From assembly GCA_936432065.2 (NCBI GenBank), contig OW386289.2, positions 166,221,348 through 166,285,347 on the forward strand: DNA of 64,000 nucleotides, given 5' to 3'. The position numbers were made by a program, and so were the translations under genes. Every line of letters begins with the position of its first letter. The first letter of the stretch is position 1. The notes beneath the pieces are model-generated. The model did not search any database and was not told where the DNA came from. It saw nothing but the letters and a program-made list of their open reading frames with translations. The DNA is from Rutpela maculata. Its lineage: Eukaryota; Arthropoda; Insecta; Coleoptera; Cerambycidae. Of this stretch, positions 24,901-36,900 are shown piece after piece.

Positions 24901-27900
24901 AGTGATGGCAGTGAAGATTTATTTACCATCTGAAAGATCATGTAACCCGCGTTTCTTGGTACACACCGTATTTAATGTGAAATGAGAATTAAAAAAGTTT
25001 AATAGCTATCGTCGAGAATCTACATACAAGATTAAGTGTCTCTAATTCTGGGATATCTTATTTGCTTCCATCAAAGATAACAGCAATAATAGGAAATACC
25101 TATGCAAATTTGAAGCAGAATGTTTATATTTCTCATATTCGTGGAAATATTAATGTGGCAAAGCCCTCTTTCTGCCACACCTACGTATATTCACCTACAT
25201 CAATTTCGTTTATATACTGGTTTGAATAATAAATGCAACACCATGATTTCGTTCCCTGAATATGTTGATGTATTATTACAAATCACACGAATTGGAGAAA
25301 TAACTTTCCTGAAAGACTACAAAATACTTTTCCTGAAAAACTTTTCAGAAACGATAAGAAAAGCTAAAGGTACTTAACTTAAATAATACTCTTTGAGTAC
25401 ATTAGTCTATATTGATATTAGCAAATGTCACAAATTAACAATTTTCTTGAAGAGTGAGAATTATAGTCAAAAAGTCTAAAGTACTAACTATAGAACCGAA
25501 ATGAATAAGTTTGTTCGTGATGCTGAAGGCGAGAACCCAAGGAACAATTTAACAGTCATTTGGACTTGAGGAAGTTTTAAGAATGGTTTGTCAGGGTTAG
25601 GAAATAGTCATGTGCTTTATTGATGTTGTAGTTAAGGCCTTTTAAGCTTCAAGAATACTTGCTCTTAATAGTAAGTTTTAAAGCATTCTGTAAGACCTAA
25701 TTATAAAGCTAATTTGCTTCTAGGATAATATGTATTTGTAATGGATTTATCATAACCTACATAAAACTCTCCATAAAGCTAATTAGTTTTATGAACGTCT
25801 TAAATTCCATTTAGATTTAAAGAGGCTTTAAATTATTCTTTATGGTTTTAACATATTTGCAATAAATGCATTTTAAATCCTTTTCAAAACTAGACATTTT
25901 TAATGCCTATTAGTACTTATTAAAGGCTATTACAAAACTAGACTCTTAAAACATCCTTGATAAATGTTGTGATGAAACCGTTATGAAGAAAAAAAGGCCT
26001 CTATAAATCTAAAAGGCAAATTTTAATTCCATCAAACACTTTCCAAAACCTCAATAAAACATTTATTATAAAAATAATAAACAATATGTCTGCCTGAAGT
26101 GTCGTTGATGCATGTGTGTGTGTGTTAATTAAAAGCATTTCACGACTTACTGATGTGTAATTAAGTATTTTTTGGAAAGGTGGAAGAAAATAAAAAAGAG
26201 TAGCCATTTTAAAAGGATTGTTAAAACACACACACACACATACAAATTATTTTGAGGTTAGTTTTTAAGTTTTTTGTATCAAATGTCAACGTCCCAAACA
26301 TTTTATTACAGCTTTTATCAAGTCCATGTGATCTTCGCCAAGTGCATTTGCATTTTTGTAAGGAAGGGATTATTTGCGATAGTATACAAAAAGACTAAAA
26401 GGGCTTCATTTAGAGTAAATGTTCTAGGTCATTACCATTATTAGAATATATAGTTTAATGAGAGGACCAGTGTTGCCAGATCAAAATTTTAAAAGTTATC
26501 AGACGACGCTTTAAATAAATCTTACTAAAATTTCACTAGATTTAAAATTAAAGCTCTCATCTTTAATTTTCAAAAGTTGCAGTGTCTGTAGGACACGTAA
26601 TTTTCTTGAGCTCTCTGAGCACAGCATAGCTTTGAGCGTCCTCTATCTGATTATTTCGTTGCCAGACTTCATACTCTGTATTGTATTAAATGGTTTGTAA
26701 CTAGAAAGTACTGTTTGTCTACGAGACGCTAGAGGGCAACGAGCCCAGGCTATTCGATTGTAGCAATTCACGGTCAATAAACTATACGGTTACCTCAATT
26801 AGCATCTTTTAGACGAGAGAGACGCGCGGAGCGGGGAATCGAATGAAAGATATTCTGTTAGGGTCTACAGCCTACGTCAGCTGTAGACACTACAGGCATC
26901 TTTGTCTGTGTCTTTTGCACGGAAATCAGATATGTCTGTCTCTTTCATTCGATTCCCCGCTCCGCGCGTCTCTCTCGTCTAAGAGCTGCTGATCGAGGTA
27001 ACCGTAGAGTTTACTGACCGTGGTAGCGATTAACGTGAACAGTTTTGTATTAAATGGATCGCAACTCGAATTTAATGTTTGTCTACCTACCAGTAGAGGG
27101 CAATAAATTGGATGATTCGAGAATCATTAAAAATGGGCATTTTCATAAAAGTTTTCACTAAATCACTAGATTTAAAAAAAATCACCAGATCTAGTGAAAT
27201 TTCACTAGACCTGGCAACACTGGAGAGGACTGTAAAATGACAATTAGGTTTTTAGTTGGCCGGCCATGTTTTTCTTTTTATATAAAAATATTCAAGGTCA
27301 ATCTCACAATTATAATTATCAATAATTATCACTTTTTCGTTAGCAAATTAAGGTAGAATTACAAGAAACGACTGCAAATTACAGTGGGAACCGAGAAGCA
27401 GCCCACTTTTTTAAATTTGCTGATTACGTGTGTCTATGCAAATTTTGTATGGATATTAAAATCATTATTATTTTTGAGGGGCTCTTGTTTTTTGGGCCTT
27501 TCTTATGTAGTTTTAACGATAAACTGCCGTTGGTTTTAATTTTTTTGTCATACCTGATGGCTTTTTATTACCTTTTAAATCGGCCTTGGAGAGGTTATAG
27601 TGCTCTACGCTTTATACATTTCAAATTCCATTTTACCTTCAATAAGTCTGATGGTGTGTTTGCTTAAATCCGTTTAGAAAAAATAAATGCAATAATAATC
27701 CTTCGTGGACATTCTTATAGCTTCTGAGTTCTAACATGGACTTTTAAGAGTTTTAAAAACCAGTTTTAAGGTAGCCTTCTAGGTATTTTCTAGAAATGCA
27801 GGAAGCTAATAGAAAAACTTCTGACAGCTTTAAAATAGGTTTTAAGAAAGGTTTTAAAACGGCCTGAACAAGGTTTTCAAGAGCAGCACTATGCCTCACT

Positions 27901-30900
27901 AAGGAGTTTTATGATGGAATTTGAAAAGGCCTTAACAACCTTCATAAGGGTGGGCGCGCTTCTAGTCTACAAGTCGCTTTATGATGGTATTAAGGATATT
28001 GTTACAGCAAAATAGATTTTTCAAGGCATTTTATAAATAGCTTTATAGCACCCTTGTATACATTTAAGAAACTAAAATTGTTCCTTGGGAAGTTCTCATA
28101 GTGAAGGTAAACTCATTTCAGTACAACCTACTTATGTTTTTTCCTGAAAAATAAAAATAGTCATGATTTATTTTTGGTTGCTATTATTTTTGATGTAACA
28201 AAAGTTTGCCGAAGAATTGAGCTTAGAGATATGTTGAGACTAATTACATTGAGGATAAGAAGTAGTTTTTGATAGTAAGAATTATTATATTTCCCGCACT
28301 TGTTCGGGAAATTAGTATTTTCCGCCTGCAAAATAAGTGCGGGAAATACCATTTCCTAGATCCTCATAGGAAAACATATATTTTTGTTCACATTTTAATC
28401 GCTTTTTAGCCACAATGAAACAAAACTGAGAATTTCAACAAAATCTCTCGATTCATTCTTCGTGTATTTTTTGTGCAAGCTAGTATATGTTGGTTTCATA
28501 CTTGTTTGCAGATATTATGCGATTACCGCATAATAACTATAATTTCATTCCATTTTATAAAATTTTTATGACATTCCTGTGTCCAAAATTCGTACATTCA
28601 CAGAAATAAGCAGGTGTAATTATCTTTGAAATATACAGTTATAACGGCATAATTTAATAAAGGTAGAATTAAATGTTTCTACGTAAAATACTACTGTTAG
28701 ATAATGACAAAAAAAAAAGCTTTTCTCAAATTTTGCGATATTGGAAAAAACCGCTGCCCAAGGAATCACTACTTCCACATCCAGATTTTTTATCCAAGTC
28801 ACTCACAACGAAAAAATTTTGTATGTGGAAATAATTGTTTATGGAACTATAATAATATAATATTTGAAATCCTCTACCCCAAAAACCCATAAAACGATAC
28901 CCCACATCGGTAGCGAGGTGGGGGTGGTGATAGGGGGTGGCAGGGGGATGAAGTAAAAAAACATTTTGAGGTTCCCGGTTCTTGTACACACACTAAATCA
29001 CAGTTTTTTTTCATCCCCTTTAATAATGGGGTGGGGGTGCTAATGGGGGTGGCTAATGCCAAATTTTTTTTTGGGACCTTAACTTCTCTTGTATATACTA
29101 AATACCAATTTTATGGACTCTTATCTGCTTCATTTACCTATTTTCCCCAAATTTACCCCAATTTACTCCCAACCCTTCCACGGAACAAGATGAAAATATA
29201 ATCAAGTTCTAGATCTCGTTAAAGCACATATGTGTACCAAATTTCAAGTCAATATCTCAAACAGTTCCAGAGTAAACGTGCGCACAAAAAAAGTTACAGA
29301 CAGACAGAATTTTTTTTTTTCGCTCAAACTTAAAATCTCGACGTTTCGTCACATTCTAAGCCTATTTGAACAATAAAATTTTTTTTAAATTTTTTTGTCG
29401 TTACTATACTTCCACTGGATGTGGAAGTAATTAAGGAAATATTTTCTCATTTACTTTGTTCTATTAACATGCATGAAATCCAATAATCACTAGTAATGTA
29501 ATATGGAGTGCTTATGCATTATAATCGAGATTATAATTATAAATAATTACTAGTCTGCATCGTTTCTCATTTCACTGCTCTAAATAATCTTAATCCAGCA
29601 CTCGATCTCTAGCCCTTAAGACTCAAGTAGCGAAATTATGAAGTGTTAAAATCTTAAGCGCTTTCCATTTTATGTAAATTTGAACAGGCTCATGCACACA
29701 TGCAACTTGTGTAAACAAATTTGTACTATTTGGGTTAAAAGTTGACGAAAAAGGCGAAAATCACTCACTTCAATTCAATAAGTAAACATTAGTCGTGAGC
29801 AGGTCAGTAGAGAAGGCTGTTTTCAAAAAGGTATAAACAAATTAATTTGTTATTAACAATACACAATGCCTTTTCGAACTCGTAGCGATTGCAGCTGGAC
29901 AGAGGCTGTTTAAATAATATATCAGTAGTTATAGAAGGCTACGTAAATGGAGTCGAGACATTATTATGCTTATTTGGGTTGTTTATATTAATGGATAAAC
30001 AAGACTGAGTAAAAAAGCTAATATATTTGTTTATGTAATTGTAAGTACCCAATTACATATAATTATGTTTTTAAATAACAAATAAAAATTTGTGTAATAA
30101 AGTTACGAGCGTGGGTAGTAAGCATTTTGCATATGCGACCTTTGATTAGACCTATTTATGATTTTTTTTATTAATCATCGAATACGACAACCATGTTAAT
30201 CATTATCATGAGGGCCCGTTGGCTCTCGAGGGACCCCTCCAGAGATTTTTGCAAACATTTTTTTTTCAAATTTCTCTCCCCCGCTCATCAATTATTAAGC
30301 ACGGGGGCCCGTTGGTTCTCGAGGGACCCGTAGCGGGGGCCTGCCACAGATTTTGGTAATTTTTTTCACCCCCCCCCCCCACCCCGCCGCTCATCAATTG
30401 TTAGGCACGGGGGCCCGCGGAAAACCATTCGAACCCAGGCCCGTAACGGCAACCCTCCGCCACTATCTATCTGGAACAATTTCGGTGCCTTTGTTATTAA
30501 AGCATGGTTGGTCCTAAGAATATTTAAATATTTGCACTTAAATCGTTAATAAAACGTACATATATTGAATGGAATAAGTAAAATTTATTATTTTATTCCT
30601 TTTTTCAGAAATTAAAAGGTGAGAGATATAGACTGAATGTGATAGTCCAGGAGCTAGACCGGGCAACGGTGGTGGACTATCAGACAGCCCTGGTGGCGTT
30701 TATTAATTGCCTGATCATATCTACCCCGAGGTTGACCGACAGGGCTCGACTGAGAAACGAATTTATTGGTAAGTATTCATGTTTCTAATAACATTAATCA
30801 TGATATTAACAATGTTCTAAAACATGTCTGTTATGGAATATCAACAAATTTTTATGTCCCTACCTAACAAGGGCGGATCCAGAAAGGTTACTGGGAGGGG

Positions 30901-33900
30901 GGGTGGGGCACTGCGGCCGTACTCGTAACTTCGTAGGGTGTAGAGTGGGAGTGTATGCAATCTATTATAGGTATGTTGCGGCAGTTTTGTAGTTGTAATG
31001 ATGTAATGTAATTAAATATCAACTACCGCCGAACGATCAATCATTATTTCGACATTTTCAATATTCAATAACAAATAATATTAAATCGTATTCTTCTCGG
31101 GGTCCTCGGGGGGGCAATTGCCCCTGGTGCCCCCCCTGGATCCGCCCTTGCTACCTAATAGAAAAACTGACAATATTAAGAGCAAAAATAATGATATACA
31201 GCTCGAAGGACCAAAATATATTAAATGAAGATAAACGGTTTTGTTATCAGAAGTGGCTATTCTGGAAATATAAAAATGTAATTGTGCCACAATATTCCTT
31301 ATTATAATCGATTTTGTTCTGAGGCAGACAATAGATAATAGGTTCGTACAGACTATTAGATTTAAAATGCAATAAATTAAGAAATCTACGTTAAATAGAT
31401 TCGAGAGCTTCAAAATGTATAATGTACATCGTGGTGAGGTTATTACAAAATTTCAGCACATCCAAACTTAAATTTCACAAAACAGTTTTATAATATAACA
31501 TTATAATGGTGTTTGGATCTGTATTATCATTACTAAATTGGATTCTTTAAAATTACATCTTCAAGATTATAATTAAAACCCAGTGTAGTAGACTTTAATC
31601 TGTTAGATATTATTACATTACATTTTCGTAGATTAATACACAATTTATTTAATGGTCACCAGTGGATATCTTGTTAAAATTCTGCTGAATTCTTTCACAG
31701 GCCTCAACATTTCGAAACTGTATTAAATAGTTTTAAGTTATCCTCATAAAGAAAATAATTCATATCTAAATCATAGCTTATGAATATGGTTGATACAAGG
31801 GCCCAATAAGTTACCCTTGTGGAACATCTGCGATTTTTACTTAAATTTTCAAACCGATATATTGCGTTTAATATTATGCATTATATAAAATAATGTTTTA
31901 TTAATAATTTTCATTATCTAGTATCCGATGTCTGCGTAATAGTGTGTTAATTTTCTCTGCATGTGATAAATATACTGCGGTCTAAAAAGAACAACAAAAG
32001 TTCTTTAGCAAAGAGGCAAAACTTGTCGAGAGTAAACTCTTGGCTCTGTTCCATACAACATTAAACTCGGTATTTTATCCATTAGCAGCATTTGCACAAT
32101 CCCGCTATGTGCAGCACTTATAATTTATGAAATAATTTGTTGTTTCTCTTGGCTTCTACTTGTTTGAACTCGAAACTTAAAATTAATGACCCTCAAGAAA
32201 ATTTCAGTCATAACTGTGACATAACATAATTTGTATTCACATATATGATACTTGAGAATATTATGTGAAACTACCGAATTTTGATAGTCCAATATTGTCA
32301 GATTTTATCCAGTTTTGTCTAATATTGTCCATGTCCTGGACAAAATAAAAAAAAGTGGACAAATTCACAACGCAACTCAAGGGTGGAAAATTTGAATGAC
32401 GCATTTCTTAAGCTCACGTCATTATAAAATGAGCAATAAAATATTCGGTAGAGCTTGTACAAAAAAGATCAGAAATGATTGCACATTTGCATTCAATGAA
32501 TGAAATATTATTTTGCATTCATGGTGTCGAAGATACCATTTTTAGAATAGTTAAATGTATTCAGTGGTTCATTGGCGTATACACGTATAAGGCAGCCTAT
32601 AAGTTGTCATACTACTCTTTTTTTTATTAATACATTTATTATAAAAGATTAGCAAGATTCGCTTCTTTAGTATTTCCCACTAATTGAAAATTGAATTATA
32701 TATAATTCACCATTGATTGAGATTGACTTTGTTAAATATTTCAAATTCACCGTCATCATTCATCTTCTGAATAGGTTGAACCAGTCGGCGGCGGCGGTTG
32801 AACCAGTCGATGACGTCACAGCATTGGCGTGGCGCTACTACGCACGTACCCTGTACCAGTAAAACCACAGACCTGTAGAAAAGCTGTACCCGTAAAACTT
32901 TAGATTTTCATTTTCTAGTAGGAACTGGTCATTCCATCTTATACTGGTTCTTAGGGAATATCCATATGTTACATTCATTCAAAATCGTTTTTTTTTTTTT
33001 GGATAGGAGACTTAGGAGTTGAACTAAAACGGAATTGTGAGGCGGACAACCATCTTGTTAAAACCAAATGTCACCTCCAAATTTTTGACCGGCAAATCGA
33101 TGAATTTCGGGTAAATCGATATCGGAGGTTTTGCCGCTTTAGTCGTCTATTCTTTCTATTTTTTAATTATTTACCCCACTTTAGACCATCGTAAGTTTAG
33201 ATATGACCAATTATGGCTAAAAGTGAGGGCAACAATTTTTGTCTGGGATATATTTTCGCTAAAAGTTATTTACAAAAATTTAATGAGGGTGCTAGAAAAA
33301 TTTCATTTAACTTAAAATGTCGCTGTTACTATAGAATTTTCAACATACAGTGTGTCCCAGGATAGATGTAACAAGAGGTGTAATGGACCAACAATTTTGG
33401 AATGGTATTTGGGGATTGAGTCCTGCTTGTTGTAAAACTAAAATATACCAAAAATGACTTGATTTGGTGTTCTACAGGGTGTTTTATAAGCAAAGTTGTA
33501 AAAATCACCACTAAGAAAAGTTATTTAGAATGCAATTTTATATCTCAATACCAAATTTCAGGAATATAAAATTATTTTTTTGAAACTTCCCATTTTTTGC
33601 GAATTAAGAGTTGAATTCATATTTAAAGTTGTGTAGGAGCAAATGTTAATCATCTCAAAAAGTAGGCTATTGGTAAATAAAAGAATTGAATATACGAGAT
33701 GTAAGAAGGTATAATGTTAATCGAACTAATTGTAAAACAAGAAACAATTACTGACAGAAGATTAATGAGGTTTAAAAATTATAACAAGTAATAAATGTCA
33801 AAAACATAACAGATTCACAAACAAATTAATTATTGACCAATACAAAACAATGTTTACAATTTTTTTATTATTCGACGTAGTTACCACCCACATCCACACA

Positions 33901-36900
33901 CATTTCGATCCTTCGCCTGAAGTCCTTAAAACTGTTTCGACTATGATCTAACGGTATGGAGTTTACGGCATTTGTAATTCTCTGCTTCAATACTGCTACA
34001 TCGTTAGGAAGTGGTTCAGCGTAAACCAACTGCTTGAGGCGACCCCATCAAAAGAAATCCAATATTGATAGGTCTGGGGATCTCGCCGGCCACTTGATCG
34101 GTCCATTCCTGGCAATCCAATTTTCTCAAAAATTTCCATCATGTTGAAAATGAACTAAAGGCATATCTCTTAAAATATTTAAATGTTCTTCAGAAAATCT
34201 TTCAAGAAGCTGTAAATAAGTGTGCTGGTTTAACTTTCCCTCAATGAAATAAGGTCCAATAACTCCAACGTGATAAGAAACGGCACACCACACATTCACT
34301 TTTTTATAATATTGTCTTCTACAATGAATTCTAAAATTTGGATTTTCAGAAGCCCAAAACCGACAATTCTGAGATGAAACAACACCATTGGTTGTGAATG
34401 TGAATTCATCTGAGAAAATTATGAAATGATGAAAAAATCTCTCTTCCATGATTTTTTCTCCATTGGTCAAACAAAAATCCAACCTGCGGCCGTCATCTCC
34501 CTCTTCAAGCGTATGTTTATAATTTGCTTTATATGCTCTTATTTTCTTTGCCTTGTAAATTCTTTGGAGTTCAAACTTGCTAATATTAATAAGAACTGAT
34601 CTCTCTCTTAGTGGCATCCTATGATTTTCTATAACAGAGGCATGAGCTATAATAGCCTCAACATTGTCTTCATCATATGCTTTTATTTTTCTTTTCATGT
34701 TAAGAACACTACTAGGGATTGCATTACCGGTTAACCGGTTAACCGGTTAACCGGTTATTAGGACAAAAATCACATGACAGTAATTACCGGTTATTTTAAT
34801 TTTTTACCGGTTATTTCGGTAAATTCTGAACTTACGATATGTCACGTATTCAACGTTTCTATTTATGTCACTGACTAGTATTCACTAAATATAGAGTGAC
34901 TGTCCCAACACCGAGCACTTTTAACAATAAATAAATAATATTATAAAAAGTAAACTCCAAACACCAAGCCCTAAGAAATACAAGAGAGACATTGACAATA
35001 TCTTACGACAGAAAATTGAATATTTCACTGCCGCAAATATCCGTGGAATACATTTAGAAGTATGTTATTATCAATTCTTATTAACTTATCGACTCACCAA
35101 TATCGATTGAGGAAGGGCATCTTCAGCTGGTGGTATTCCATGCACAAATATCAGACGACTAACAGATATAGCTTTGAAAAACTAACCCTTTTAACACGCT
35201 ATTTTTAAAAAATATTGTATTTTTAGATTAGGTATTCAGTAAATGCCTGATTTTTGTTATTTAAAGGGATATTTTTGTTATTTGCAGAATAATTATTTCA
35301 TTTATATTTTTTCCTTTTGATAAATTAACTCCTATATAAAAAAGTCTATTTGACAGTCACATTTTTGTCACTTTGACAGCGATAAAAAAGGTGCATCGTT
35401 TTTTATCACCGATAAAAATGCCTGTTCCTCAAAAGCCTGGTAGTCGCACGTCACTATGAAATCTGTACTGTCAGCTATAATTTTTAGGTATTGTATTGTG
35501 GAAACTATACTGTACGATATGAGTCGTTTTGGGAAAATTTTTAATAAATTATTGTTGTTGTTCGTTCACATTCATATTCTGTCGTTAATTTATCTTGCCA
35601 AAAAACACTCGAGCTTTTCTTTTATGGATAAATTTCTTTTTAACTCAAAATTTTGCCAATCAGTAATTTTGCTCGAAAAACTGACATTTGACAAAATCGC
35701 TCGACCTCCGGTCACGCGATTTTTTTCATCTCAGTTTTTCTTATAAAATCACTGATTGGCAAAATTATTTCATTACAAAGAGAAATTTATCCGATAAAAA
35801 AAAGCTCTTGTAATTTTACTGTTGATAAAAAACCCTTTGTTTGTTCATTATATCAAATATACGTATATAAAAATGTTTTTTGTTAAATTTAGATAATTTT
35901 GTACATGGAAAAAGACAATTGCCATTTCCGCCACCCTAATCATCTATTTTAAAATTTACCGGTAAATACCGGTTAACCGGTTATTTACATTTTTATTTAC
36001 CGATTTACCGGTTATTAAAACTTCCGGTAAATTGCAATCCCTAAACACTACCAGTAGCCAGAAACTTTTCAATTATTCTCATAGCCTGAGTACGTGACAA
36101 AGCAGTGTTTGGAAATTTCAAATTAAATTGGCTTACCACTTCTCTTAGCGAGTTTTTACCGCCAATTCCGTAACATTGCACAATATAAATTTTTTCACGC
36201 ACTGTGAGTACCATTTTCACTTAATTTTTTATGCTTGGTTCGTTAATTTGAAACAGAAATTAAGGATAATATTGACTATGTTTGACAGATATGTCAATAA
36301 TAAATGATAAATGTACTTTTCTCATAGCTTACTTAGCTTCTACATAACTTTAAATATTAATTCACAAAAAATAATTTCTATGCAGTTTTAATTGAATGGT
36401 TCAAAATAAAATACTAATTTATTGAAAAAATGGGAAGTTTCAAAAAAATAATTTTATATTCCTTAATTACTTCCACGTCCAGTGGAAGTATAGTAACGAC
36501 AAAAAATTTTTTTAAAATTTTTATTGTCCAAATGGGCTTAAAATGTCATGAAACGTCGAGATTTTAAGTTTGAGCGAAAAAAAAATTTCTGTCTGTCGGT
36601 CTGTCTGTCTGTCTGTCTGTCTGTCGGTCTGTCTGTCTGTCTGTCGGTCTGTCTGTAACTTTTTTGTGCCCACGTTTACTCTGGAACCGTTTGAGATTTG
36701 ACTTGAAATTTGGTACACATATGTACTTTAACGAGATCTAGAACTAGATTATATTTTCATCTTCTTCCGTCGAAGGGTTGGGGGGTAAATTGGGGTAAAT
36801 TTGGGGTAAATAGGTCAATCAAGCATAAAATTGGTATTTAGTATATACAAGAGAAGCTAAGGTCTCAAAAAAATTTTTGGCATTAGCCACCCCCATTACC

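Larger units (their letters stand above)
18994..30608 (+). other. form3: form3 intron 1 (11.6 kb)
   Basis: Donor GTTTGT, acceptor TTTTTCAG. It contains the direct repeats, MITEs, tandem duplications and Helentron-like copy listed separately. Between those, stretches such as 18994-19429, 24242-25600 and 29430-30210 show nothing recognisable. Confidence 0.85.

Noticed and set aside
31081..31413. 110-residue minus-strand frame
   Set aside because: It starts in unique AT-rich intron sequence and ends inside the hAT MITE, so it cannot be an old conserved gene.
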